Assembly (NCBI GenBank): GCA_910575445.1
Contig: CAJTFW010000009.1
Span: 64,428-128,427, forward strand
Origin: Lachnospiraceae bacterium
GTDB lineage: Bacteria; Bacillota; Clostridia; Lachnospirales; Lachnospiraceae
DNA length: 64,000 nucleotides
Reading direction: 5' to 3'
The notes beneath the pieces are model-generated. The model was not told the DNA's origin. It ran no database searches and worked only from the letters and a program-made list of their open reading frames with translations. Positions 32,831 through 40,715 of this stretch are shown piece by piece (position 1 is the stretch's first letter; each line of letters opens with the position of its first letter). Position numbers and translations under genes: made by a program.

Positions 32831-32955
32831 CTCGGCGGATAGCCTGAACTGACTGCTTTTTCCTCATTTTTTAAGCATTTATTATCCGTATTCTTTAAAA
32901 AAAACTCTAGTATTTATGTCAGTCTAAATTTTTAGAGCCAAAATAGAGCCACTAG
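32821..32955. repeat. Island left-end repeat (copy in Z)
   Basis: Matches 11016-11150. Begins with the core and ends with TAGAGCCAAAATAGAGCC (32934-32951). Confidence 0.8.
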
Positions 32956-33062
32956 AAAATACAATCCTCTTTCATTTTCCCATTTCTCCAATCAACACAT
33001 CGTCCAGCACTAGGTAGTACATATACAGAAAATCTCTATTTTAGCAAAAAGTTATCAATATT

Positions 33063-33791
33063 TTATTCTATGCGTAGATTAATTTTTAAATCGCTAGACT
33101 CACTGGAATTATATAATAATTCAAATATATAATCAAAGTAAGACTTCTCTACCCCTTTAAGCCATGATTCATCAACTAAAAACAAAATCAAAATAACTAT
33201 TCTAAGACTTGATTTCAATTTATCTCTAAATGCTTTTTTTTCATTTTCGGAGGAAAAAATATTTGTCATATCTTCAATTACACTTATTTTATTGATAACA
33301 CTAATGTCAAAATGAGTGTATTTGCACAAATCTTTCCATACACTTTCAACATATTCACGATTTATATATTTCAAGTTTGAAAACCTAGGATGAGTATATA
33401 AAAACTCTCTATATTCAATTCCTCTTAGATCAAACTGATTTTCACTATGTAATTGCCATTCGATTGGATGAAATTCAAAGTATAGCATTTTAAACGCCAT
33501 TTCTACAGTACTTCGTAATTGCATTATCGAAGCATTAGTAAACCCACATAAAATCAAAGATTCGCTTTCAATCCCACTTGTTAACAAATAATCATAATAA
33601 ATAGAGTTAAATCTTTTAGACTTATAATGATTCATAATATATAATGTTAGATATAACTTGTGAATCTGAATTGCTTCATTATTATACATTCCTTCTAAAA
33701 GCTGTTCTTCATTTATAACCATCTTATATAACTCTTTTACAAATGCATTTTTTTCATCTTTTATCTTATCAGTATGCAGACTAATTGGCAT
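33063..33791 (-). CDS. Uncharacterised helical protein, third gene of the ParA operon
   Basis: 242 residues, almost wholly helical by pattern. A conserved-looking core SIMQLRSTVEMAFKMLYFEF with a later LCKYTHFDIS resembles HEPN/DUF5677-like folds, in which Arg and a later His line a groove, but the R-x4-6-H motif is not exact. The last third has a membrane-like helix (SLRIVILILFLVDESWLKGV). ATG 33791 follows AAAGAGGAAAAATTAATT and starts two bases after the preceding stop, so it is coupled to the 136-residue gene. It could be the effector of a defence unit whose ATPase is the ParA-like protein; that is inference. Confidence 0.5.
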   Translation of the reverse strand: MPISLHTDKIKDEKNAFVKELYKMVINEEQLLEGMYNNEAIQIHKLYLTLYIMNHYKSKRFNSIYYDYLLTSGIESESLILCGFTNASIMQLRSTVEMAFKMLYFEFHPIEWQLHSENQFDLRGIEYREFLYTHPRFSNLKYINREYVESVWKDLCKYTHFDISVINKISVIEDMTNIFSSENEKKAFRDKLKSSLRIVILILFLVDESWLKGVEKSYFDYIFELLYNSSESSDLKINLRIE

Positions 33792-33793
33792 AA

Positions 33794-34195
33794 TTAATTT
33801 TTCCTCTTTTTCTCTAAAATGTCTTTCCAACCTTTAAAATCATTGGGAATATTTGCAAATAAATATTTTGCTATTCTTTTGATTTTTGTTCGCCTTTCAT
33901 CATCATCTTCAATCTTTGCCAATTCCCGAAAATACCAATCTACAATTCTATCTCTACCTGTACTTTTAGTATTATGTGTAAAGCCGCATAAATTACCCAA
34001 AAAAGTTTCTACTTCTTTAGTTGAATAAAATATTTCATTCGACTTTAAAACATATTTTAGCAACCATACTATTTCATCATAATCGCATAAATCAATTTGA
34101 TTCTTTGCTATAGCCGACTTCAAGCTACTCATTATATTTTCAAACATAAATGTTTGAATAATCTGATTTTCTTTACTTTTCCTTTTATCATTCAT
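33794..34195 (-). CDS. Uncharacterised protein, second gene of the ParA operon
   Basis: About 133 residues, charged and helical (NQIIQTFMFENIMSSLKSAI, then DYDEIVWLLKYVLKSNEIFY). It ends in a basic stretch KGWKDILEKKRKN. The frame begins at GTG 34204, but ATG 34195 is spaced better from AAAAAAGGTG. It starts just after the parA stop and ends just before the third gene, so the three are one unit. No domain is recognised. In true partition systems a ParB-like DNA-binding protein occupies this place, but no helix-turn-helix is visible. Confidence 0.5.
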   Translation of the reverse strand: MNDKRKSKENQIIQTFMFENIMSSLKSAIAKNQIDLCDYDEIVWLLKYVLKSNEIFYSTKEVETFLGNLCGFTHNTKSTGRDRIVDWYFRELAKIEDDDERRTKIKRIAKYLFANIPNDFKGWKDILEKKRKN

Positions 34196-34200
34196 CAACA

Positions 34201-35040
34201 TCACCTTTTTTCTATTTTTTCTATAAATTCTTTGGCAAATGCTGTAAATTCATCCTTAAACCAATATTGAGCAGACGTTTCGTATATTGTTTTATTTTCC
34301 ATTAACCCTTTAGAATAATGTTCACAGACACTAATCTCAGTCTGAAACACATTTGGATATGTAGCCATTATCTGCGCTTTTACACTATCCATGTATTTTA
34401 AGTCATCTTTTATTAAATTAAATACTATTCCCAACACTTCGACTTTTTTATCATTATGCAATCTATTATGTTGTTCTATTTTTTTCAACAACATCGGAAT
34501 GCCACGAGCAGAAAATGGATCTGGTTTCACAGGAATTAAAATATAATCACTTGCCATCAGCGCATTATTAGTCAATACAGAATATGTTGGGCTACAATCT
34601 ATTAGTACATAATCATATGCTTTCTTTTTTTCTTCAAGTATTTTTGCTAATCTTTCTTCAATTGCCGCTCCCCCTGACCTTTCAAGAACTTTAGATAACT
34701 CTAATTCCGATACCACTATATCTATTTTCCCTTTATCTTTGGTTGATCTCACATTTACACTCAAATCAGACAATGTTAATAGTTTAGGATTCCTACTTGA
34801 AACAGGTCCTATAATTCTATCAATATCAGTAAAAATTTCTGAAATAACTTTTCTTTCATCCAATAACTCTTCATACCTATTATATGTTATATATGCGCTG
34901 CTAGAATTTGATTGAGGATCAAAGTCAATTATCAAAACCTTCTGATTTTCAAGATATGCTAAATAATATGCCAAATTAATGGTAAGCGTAGTTTTTCCTA
35001 CACCACCTTTCATATTTATTATCGAAACTACATTACACAT
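34201..35040 (-). CDS. ParA/Soj-like ATPase
   Basis: 279 residues. Deviant Walker A KGGVGKTTLTINLAYYLAYL at the N-terminus, A-prime motif LIIDFDPQSNSS, Walker B YDYVLIDCSPTYSVLTNNAL, and the C-terminal PVKPDPFSARGIPMLL block: a full ParA. Start chosen at ATG 35040, behind AATGGAGGAGAAA; the longer frame adds six codons that are really the ribosome site. It may stabilise island Z after excision, or serve as the sensor ATPase of a defence operon with the two following genes. No ParB gene or parS repeat is visible nearby. Confidence 0.88.
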   Translation of the reverse strand: MCNVVSIINMKGGVGKTTLTINLAYYLAYLENQKVLIIDFDPQSNSSSAYITYNRYEELLDERKVISEIFTDIDRIIGPVSSRNPKLLTLSDLSVNVRSTKDKGKIDIVVSELELSKVLERSGGAAIEERLAKILEEKKKAYDYVLIDCSPTYSVLTNNALMASDYILIPVKPDPFSARGIPMLLKKIEQHNRLHNDKKVEVLGIVFNLIKDDLKYMDSVKAQIMATYPNVFQTEISVCEHYSKGLMENKTIYETSAQYWFKDEFTAFAKEFIEKIEKR

Positions 35041-35080
35041 TTTCTCTCCTCCATTCATTCAAAAAAACATCATAATACTA

Positions 35081-35497
35081 TTATTTTCCCCTATGCTTTT
35101 CTTTCCTTTTCTGCTGTTTCAGTTCAAACTGCCGCTGTTTCTCTGCTTCTCGCCGTTCCCGGCTCACTGTTTTGCGTTCAGTTTTCAACTGCTCCTGCTG
35201 TAATTTCAAAGCCCGTTGCGATTTTGTTCCTATCCCGGTATTCTGTAATTGTTTCCGTACTTCTCTCTGTACCCGTTTAGGATTGCGACCTATTTCTTTT
35301 ACATCAGTTGCCACAGCCGGACTAAATCTTAACTGATAGTAATTTTTTAGAACAAACTCATAAATCTCATAGTCTTTTGGTTCTGCTCCAAACGTAACCT
35401 TACACACAGATAACTTTCCATCTGATACATGTTCAAACACTCCCACCCAAAATGGTTCCTCAAAAAATACAGTCAACTTTCCCGAAACTCTGTCCAT
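35081..35497 (-). CDS. yjdF: YjdF-family protein (DUF2992)
   Basis: 138 residues. The N-terminal domain GKLTVFFEEPFWVGVFEHVS, then LSVCKVTFGAEPKDYEIYEF is the YjdF/DUF2992 signature. A Lys/Arg/Gln-rich coiled coil fills the C-terminal half (ERREAEKQRQFELKQQKRKE), ending KEKHRGK. YjdF genes are usually under the yjdF riboswitch, which responds to azaaromatic compounds, and the protein's role is thought to involve coping with them. A structured leader of about 140 bases lies upstream here. ATG 35497 has AAGGAGGAATTGTC. It is an accessory gene, not known to help mobility. Confidence 0.85.
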   Translation of the reverse strand: MDRVSGKLTVFFEEPFWVGVFEHVSDGKLSVCKVTFGAEPKDYEIYEFVLKNYYQLRFSPAVATDVKEIGRNPKRVQREVRKQLQNTGIGTKSQRALKLQQEQLKTERKTVSRERREAEKQRQFELKQQKRKEKHRGK

Positions 35498-35509
35498 GAC
35501 AATTCCTCC

Positions 35510-35640
35510 TTAAAATAATTGTAATGAACAAAGAACGGACGACCCTAAGGAGGGAGGGCTACTTACACCAAAATAGTGCGACTGGACTACCTACCAGTTC
35601 TGCAAGATTGCCTTGCGTTGTGTTTTTATCTTTGCTCCTA
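35510..35640 (-). ncRNA. Likely yjdF riboswitch
   Basis: On the minus strand the leader shows a hairpin GCAAGGCAATCTTGC, then ACTGGTAGGTAGTCCAGT, and AGCCCTCCCTCCTTAGGGTC before the SD. The position upstream of a yjdF gene fits the yjdF motif RNA. I did not align it to the consensus, so this rests on context and visible structure. Confidence 0.5.
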
Positions 35641-35740
35641 TATATTACCACATAACCGCCTATTTTTCCATAAAAATGTGGCAATCCGCTTGATATTGCG
35701 AACTGCCACATTACTGCCTTTCCCTTATCTGCATTAACTT

Positions 35741-35760
35741 ACATGGTGCTAGCACCATGT
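35741..35760. repeat. 20-base perfect palindrome, copy 3
   Basis: ACATGGTGCTAGCACCATGT, about 84 bases past the stop of the Vat-like gene. Flanking bases (GTAAGTTAATGCAGATAAGG on the minus strand) resemble those of copy 2 at 11183 (GTAGATAGGGCAGACAAGG). Confidence 0.75.
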
Positions 35761-35843
35761 TCAAATCATTACTAAGGAAATATTCTATCTTTCTTGCAGA
35801 CAAAACGCTGTAGGAAACTGTATTTCCACACAAATGTTACCAA

Positions 35844-36473
35844 TTATTCCAAATCCTCAATCCGACCTGATTGAATCGCCGCAATGTTTTTCTTAATCCT
35901 GTTTTCAGACCAATTCCACCATTGAACTTTCAATAATTCAGAAATCACATCGTCCGAAAACCATTTTCGTATCGGTTTTGCAGGAACACCTCCAACAATC
36001 GTATAAGGCGGTACATCTTTTGTAACAACCGCTCGTGTCCCAATAATCGCTCCATCACCAATTGTTACACCAGATAGAATAACTGCTTCAAAGCCAATCC
36101 AAACATCATTGCCGATTACAATATCGCCTTTGTTGTCCCATGCACTTGTAATCTCTTTTACGTCCAATCCCCATTCCTCAAAAAATATTGGAAACGGATA
36201 TGTTGAAAGTGAAGACATTGCATGATTTGCACTGGTAAACAAAAACTTTGCTCCACAGGCGATAGAACAAAACTTGCCAATTTGAAGCTGATCTCCATTA
36301 ATCGGGTAATGATATAATACATTATTCTTTTCAAATTCCCGTGGGTCATGCACAAAGTCGTTATACATTGTATAATCGCCAATTTTAATTCTGTCATTGG
36401 TAATCACATTTTTTAAATAAACCGTTTGAGTATCACCTGTCCGGGGATAAATTTTGTTCTCCGATATAGTCAT
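35844..36473 (-). CDS. Vat/CatB-family xenobiotic O-acetyltransferase
   Basis: 209 residues with a left-handed beta-helix of hexapeptide repeats ([20 protein letters not shown], then [20 protein letters not shown]). The catalytic histidine region is [20 protein letters not shown], and the end [20 protein letters not shown] followed by LKVQWWNWS is close to streptogramin A acetyltransferases (Vat). The start [15 protein letters not shown] also fits Vat. It would inactivate streptogramin A or a related drug; a CatB-like chloramphenicol enzyme is the alternative. ATG 36473 is used because GGAGG lies eight bases before; the GAGG is itself inside the longer frame. It has its own promoter at 36570. 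Confidence 0.8.
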   Translation of the reverse strand: MTISENKIYPRTGDTQTVYLKNVITNDRIKIGDYTMYNDFVHDPREFEKNNVLYHYPINGDQLQIGKFCSIACGAKFLFTSANHAMSSLSTYPFPIFFEEWGLDVKEITSAWDNKGDIVIGNDVWIGFEAVILSGVTIGDGAIIGTRAVVTKDVPPYTIVGGVPAKPIRKWFSDDVISELLKVQWWNWSENRIKKNIAAIQSGRIEDLE

Positions 36474-36569
36474 TTTAAAATCCTCCATGTTCTGATAGTT
36501 ATTATGCGACTATATCGGTTACTACAATGCAGCGTTTCACTTTTTTTCCTCCTCAACCCCAATTTACAG

Positions 36570-36640
36570 ATTTGATTATACCACTCCCTCTCTCCATTTA
36601 CCACAAAAATATAAGGGATAGCACCCCCTACTCCCCACAC
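36570..36640 (-). promoter_or_regulatory. Inter-cassette terminator-promoter module, copy 2
   Basis: On the minus strand a short GGGTGCTATCCC hairpin with TTATATTTTTG is followed by TTGTGG, an 18-base spacer and TATAAT (36579-36574 region). It ends the HEAT-repeat gene and starts the Vat-like gene. Confidence 0.55.
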
Positions 36641-36660
36641 TCCCTAAGATACCAATAAAT

Positions 36661-37110
36661 TTATAACTTTTCAATTTCCGCCAAAGAATTTTGAATATCC
36701 TTATAGACCAATGGTTGCATACTGTCTGCATAAATAGATATATCCGCTTTTTGCAGTGCGGAAACAATATCTTCTTTTAATTCCGGCTTATTTTTTGCTA
36801 TCATAGGCAGTAATTTTATACACTGTCTTGCCGTTATCGGCTTAACATCTTCTATATGCTTCAAATATTCGTCTATGATTTCATCAATTCTATTATCCTT
36901 ATCCCACTTAGCGTTGTAAGCAATCAGTGTAAGCCCTCTTGTCCGAATATAGGAATTATTATTGTCAATCATATCGGCTAACTTATCCATATGACAATAT
37001 ACCTTGTCCGATTCCTCACATTCTTTCTGTAGCGTCCGTAATGCTTTATATGCCGTATTATTATTTTTATCAAATAACAGCGAAAAATTATCCTCAATAT
37101 TTATTTCCAT
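36661..37110 (-). CDS. HEAT-repeat-like protein
   Basis: 149 residues, all helical. Repeat pairs are visible in NTAYKALRTLQKECEESDKV, ADMIDNNNSYIRTRGLTLIA and KPITARQCIKLLPMIAKNKP. These are HEAT/armadillo-type helical hairpins, as in a common Clostridia protein often annotated SufBD or HEAT. Such a scaffold binds proteins or, in AlkD-like enzymes, damaged DNA, but the AlkD active-site tryptophans are not apparent. It is a single-gene cassette with terminator-promoter modules on both sides. No SD of high quality precedes ATG 37110 (GGGAGATGAAACGGC is acceptable). Confidence 0.65.
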   Translation of the reverse strand: MEINIEDNFSLLFDKNNNTAYKALRTLQKECEESDKVYCHMDKLADMIDNNNSYIRTRGLTLIAYNAKWDKDNRIDEIIDEYLKHIEDVKPITARQCIKLLPMIAKNKPELKEDIVSALQKADISIYADSMQPLVYKDIQNSLAEIEKL

Positions 37111-37136
37111 GCCGTTTCATCTCCCATATCCTAAAT

Positions 37137-37208
37137 CATGCTTTCGATTATAGCACTTTCTCTCTGTACCTGCCACTATAAAATACAGGGCATAGCAACC
37201 GCCACGCC
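37137..37208 (-). promoter_or_regulatory. Inter-cassette terminator-promoter module, copy 3
   Basis: The 22-base hairpin GGGCGTGGCGGTTGCTATG.CCC (37187-37208) matches copy 1 exactly and is followed on the minus strand by TGTATTTTATAG, then TATAAT (37149-37144 region). It ends the 104-residue gene and starts the HEAT-repeat gene. Confidence 0.65.
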
Positions 37209-37217
37209 CCACATTTT

Positions 37218-37532
37218 TTATTGTTCCAACGACTTCTCAATCTTCCATTTCTGCCCCTTCAAGTCATTCTGCTTCTCATACAGATTATTACGCTCTTTGC
37301 AGAGTTCTTTCATGCGCTCCAACTGCGCCCGCACTCCCTCCCGACAATCCGGCTCTATCTTCTTATATTCTCCGGTCAGATTACGGATTGTATTGTTGTT
37401 CTCCTTTATCTGCTCCGATAAACATACCCAGTCTATCAGATTTTGCACTTCCCTGTCTGTTTCATAAAGGTCTGTTTCTGCCACAATTTTGGCACACAGC
37501 CGCACCATGACTTTCTTCTCCATATCCGTCAT
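37218..37532 (-). CDS. Small helical protein next to MobV
   Basis: 104 residues, strongly helical with coiled-coil pattern (VCLSEQIKENNNTIRNLTGE, ERMKELCKERNNLYEKQNDL). No domain recognised. It lies 19 bases after the MobV stop on the same strand, so it is probably cotranscribed, and small coiled-coil proteins of this type often follow mob genes in Clostridia elements. Followed by the terminator of module copy 3. No membrane segment. Confidence 0.6.
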   Translation of the reverse strand: MTDMEKKVMVRLCAKIVAETDLYETDREVQNLIDWVCLSEQIKENNNTIRNLTGEYKKIEPDCREGVRAQLERMKELCKERNNLYEKQNDLKGQKWKIEKSLEQ

Positions 37533-37551
37533 ATCCTATCAATCCCCTTTC

Positions 37552-38891
37552 CTATCGGCTCATTTCAAAGGCACGCTTCAGGCGTTTATTTGCCCTCTCC
37601 GCCTGTTCTAATGTCTTTGACCGTTCTACTATCGACTGCACCTGCTCTCTGCCTAAATGACGCTCCAAACGCTCCAAATCAGACGCTTTTTCCTGCAATC
37701 GGTCTATGGTGTCGCTCTGCTCCATGACCTTATCCGTCAAGCGGCTAATCTGTTTCTGTTGTCCGTCCACTTTGACGGTCAGCTTCTTGCTTTGTTCTGC
37801 AAGCTGTACGCATTTGATAGTCAGATTTTTTACCACTTCTTTCAATTTCTCCACAAGCGGTAAAGCTTTTTTGTCCCGGTATGCCTTTGCGCCCATCAAT
37901 GCCCCCGGCTCTGCCAACTGCCATTTCACATCTTCATCATAAGCGTGAATATTGCGCTCCATGACTTCCTTTGACTGCACCATTTTGTTGATTTCCTGTT
38001 GTAACTTTTTCTGCTGTTTCTCCAATTTTTCATTTTCGGATAACAGCTTTTCTTTATCCCCTGTCAGTGTTTCCGTTTGCTCTTTCAGCAGATGATTTGT
38101 TGCGGTAAGTTCCGATACTTCCTGCCGGATTGCTTCTCCCTCTTTCCGTATCTGCTCCGTTTCCTGTCCTGCCGCAATCTGCTGATGAAGAATATTGGAT
38201 AATTCCTTTTTACTGCCGAAGATTGTCTGTTCCAGTTCCGCAACCTCTTTCTGTCGCTCCTGCTTCTCAAAATCGAGTACGGACAAATGCTTATTATGTG
38301 TGCCTAACTGTTTCCACTGTACGCCATGCCGCCCCATGACTTTAGAAAGTTCCTGCTTCTCCGCTTCAATCCATTCATTCCATTCCGTCATTCCCCTTGT
38401 GCCACCTTTGAAGCCCTGCTCTGCTAACGCTCCTTTGAGGGAAACTCTCGTATCAAGTCCACGCTTGCTGTTACGGATAAAGGGAACAAAATCAATGTGA
38501 ATATGGGGTGTCTGCTCGTCCATATGCAAATGACTAGAGAATACAAACAGGTTCGGATTTCTTTTCTGAAACTGCTCCATAAATTCGCATAAAATGTCTT
38601 TTGCCAACTGCCCCTCATTACTCTGCACGTTCATATCGTCCTTGTTGCCGATTTGGAAGATAACTTCATAAAATAATTTCTCCTGCTTTCCCCGGCGTAT
38701 CTTCTCATAATAATCGTCAATCTTTCGGTCACTCCGTTTCTGCTTTGCGTTGTAGCGTTCCAGTGCTTCATCAAAAAGATTGTGATAGACCTCTTTTATA
38801 TCCGAGTGGCAAAATTCCACGTTATCCCGGCTTCGTTATTCTTTGCTCTAAATGCTCTCGTATTGTGATTGACTGAACCTTTCCCCATCAT
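37552..38891 (-). pseudogene. MobV-family relaxase (Pre/Mob), frameshifted near the N-terminus
   Basis: The first 22 codons (from 38891 or 38888) read MGKGSVNHNTRAFRAKNNEA, with the His-Asn-x-Arg motif I, then run out of frame to a stop at 38796. The next frame carries SRDNVEFCHSDIKEVYHNLF on to 37552 with motif III HLHMDEQTPHIHIDFVPF and a long coiled coil (residues 230-400). Removing one base near GAAGCCGGG restores a normal MobV of about 440 residues. MobV nicks oriT and mobilises small elements and plasmids. Unless frameshifted translation or sequencing error explains it, the relaxase is inactive. Confidence 0.85.
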
Positions 38892-39248
38892 GCCGCTAAT
38901 TGTTCTTTCCAATAAGCATACCCTCCACATTCTATATACTGATTTTACTGCGCCGACAGGCGTAAAGGCTTTGTTACTTTCCCGAAAGTAAACGCAAAAG
39001 CACTTTTGACAGGCAAGCCTATCAAAAATGCAACCTGCAAGCAGGTTTTGCGCCCTGCCGGGGGCTTTCCGTCCTGCGGACGGTGGGCGGCTTTTCGCCG
39101 CCTTGTTACCGCCGCTTTCCGGCTCTCTCCCAACACCGCAACATTGCAATGTCTATAATTTTTGCAACCTTGCAATTTTCAAGAACGCAATTCCAAGACT
39201 GCAAAATTCTAATACCCTGCATTGTTGCGCTGTTACCTTGCCTGTCCG
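38892..39248. repeat. Candidate origin region with TTGCAA repeats and hairpins
   Basis: No gene is visible. 39136-39240 holds several TTGCAA/TGCAAT motifs (CATTGCAATG at 39143, TTTGCAACCTTGCAATTTT at 39161), typical of iterons or Rep sites. 39024-39125 is G+C-rich with hairpins such as GCAACCTGCAAGCAGG and GTCCTGCGGAC. It lies between MobV and the replication ATPase, so it may include oriT and a replication origin. Confidence 0.45.
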
Positions 39249-40226
39249 TCACTGTCTGATTTTATCCAGTTCCCAATACCATGTGTTGTTTATCCGCTTT
39301 GCCCGGATACCTAACTCTTTCTTTGCGTTTTCCAGTGTCCGCTTTGATATGCCCTGCTCGTCCGCTAGATTGAAAATCTCATTGCTCTGCATGGCATTGT
39401 TTGTTTCTGCCAGTTCCCGAAGCAGACGCTTCGCCTGTTCCATTTTATTTGCTTTGGGAGCAATACCGCCTAAAACTTCATCAGCCGTAATCTCATAATC
39501 CCCTAGCCACTCAAAACCGTCCTCTGACAATGCAAACGCTTTCGGGTGTCCGAACGCCGCAAGGTTATTTTTTATCTGCACCACAGCCCTTATATTTTCT
39601 TCTCCCTCTACCCTGCCAACTAAGAGAACGCTTCTTGCGACTGCAAAGAAATCAATCGAACCCATTCCCCGGTATGCCGCCTTATTCCCTGCCGCTTTGT
39701 TCATATGCCCGACAAGGACAATCGCACACTGGTATTTCTCTGCCAGTGCCGCTAACTTCTTTGTCATATCCCTTGCTTCGTTTGCCCGGTTCATATCCAT
39801 ACCGCCGCCCAAATAGGCTTGTATCGGGTCTAAAATCAGCAGCTTTGCGCCTGTCTTTATAACAGCTTCTTCCAGCCGTATATCTATCATCGAAAGGGAT
39901 TTTATCCTTTCGTCAATGACAGAGATTTTCTCACAGTCTGCCCCCGCCTGTTCTAACCGTGGCTTTACCGTATCGGCAAGACCGTCCTCCGCACTCTGAT
40001 AGATAACATTCAAAGGCTCTGTCAGTTTCATTTCACTGTCTAATCCCTCTCCCTTTGACAGCTTCGCCGCTATGTTCAATACAAATGTTGTCTTTCCGTC
40101 GCCCGGGTCGCCTTGAATAATTGTCAGCTTGCCATAGGGGATAAATGGAAACCACAGCCAAGAAACTTCCTGCGACTGTATCTCCGACAATTTAATCAAC
40201 TGTAATTCGATTTTTGTTTCTTCCAT
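39249..40226 (-). CDS. RepA-like AAA ATPase (replicative helicase type)
   Basis: 325 residues. RecA-like fold with Walker A GDPGDGKTTFVLNIAAKL (about residue 42), Walker B KLLILDPIQAYLGGGMD and a motif-3-like CAIVLVGHMNKAAGNKAAYR. The C-terminal 80 residues form a winged-helix domain (LADEQGISKRTLENAKKELG). This is the RepA/DnaB-like ATPase of IMEs and small plasmids, which unwinds the element origin. ATG 40226, behind AAATGGAGGGCATT. TTGCAA repeats just downstream may be its origin. No separate primase is present. Confidence 0.85.
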   Translation of the reverse strand: MEETKIELQLIKLSEIQSQEVSWLWFPFIPYGKLTIIQGDPGDGKTTFVLNIAAKLSKGEGLDSEMKLTEPLNVIYQSAEDGLADTVKPRLEQAGADCEKISVIDERIKSLSMIDIRLEEAVIKTGAKLLILDPIQAYLGGGMDMNRANEARDMTKKLAALAEKYQCAIVLVGHMNKAAGNKAAYRGMGSIDFFAVARSVLLVGRVEGEENIRAVVQIKNNLAAFGHPKAFALSEDGFEWLGDYEITADEVLGGIAPKANKMEQAKRLLRELAETNNAMQSNEIFNLADEQGISKRTLENAKKELGIRAKRINNTWYWELDKIRQ

Positions 40227-40325
40227 AATGCCCTCCATTTCTGAAAAATCGTTGCCACTGGAAGAAACCTCTGCTATACTGATATTGTGATTGTTGATAA
40301 CAGAGGTTTTCCAGTTATCACAGCC

Positions 40326-40715
40326 CTAACAGTTGCCGCTGTCGGGGCTTTTTTCTTCTCCGTTGGTATTTCCCTGCCACAGATATTTTGCTCCGTCCAA
40401 CACCCACAGGATAGCTTTCAGCATATCAAGACAGTCATTCCGCATATCTTCCAATCCCTCCAGCGTTAAATCAATCTCTGTCTTTTCAAACTGTTCCGTT
40501 ACTTCCCGGATATTTGTCTGCATTATCTTTAGTTCCTCTACTAACTGATAAACCAATTCTTTTTTACCAACCACGCACACCCGGTTATAAATGCAGGAAC
40601 GGACAAAATAATCTTTCTTAGAAAGTCCGCTTGCTAAAATCTTTGCTTCGATTTCTTCCCTCTCTCTAGGGGAAATGCGAAAGCTGATTGTCGGGTATTT
40701 ATGCACTCCACTCAT
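40326..40715 (-). CDS. RHH mobilization protein, paralogue of 13544-13915
   Basis: 129 residues. N-terminal ribbon-helix-helix YPTISFRISPREREEIEAKI, then the SKKDYFVRSCIYNRVCVVGK block shared with the island Y protein. A helical C-terminus (LEDMRNDCLDMLKAILWVLD) ends with a charged tail. Likely an oriT-binding or regulatory partner of the MobV relaxase. It overlaps the integrase stop by four bases, so it is coupled to integrase translation. Islands Y and Z therefore carry different versions of the same small gene, though Y is MobP-type and Z MobV-type. Confidence 0.8.
   Translation of the reverse strand: MSGVHKYPTISFRISPREREEIEAKILASGLSKKDYFVRSCIYNRVCVVGKKELVYQLVEELKIMQTNIREVTEQFEKTEIDLTLEGLEDMRNDCLDMLKAILWVLDGAKYLWQGNTNGEEKSPDSGNC

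Noticed and set aside
36158-36397. Alternative frame in the Vat-like gene
   Set aside because: Shadow frame; the hexapeptide-repeat frame clearly explains the DNA.
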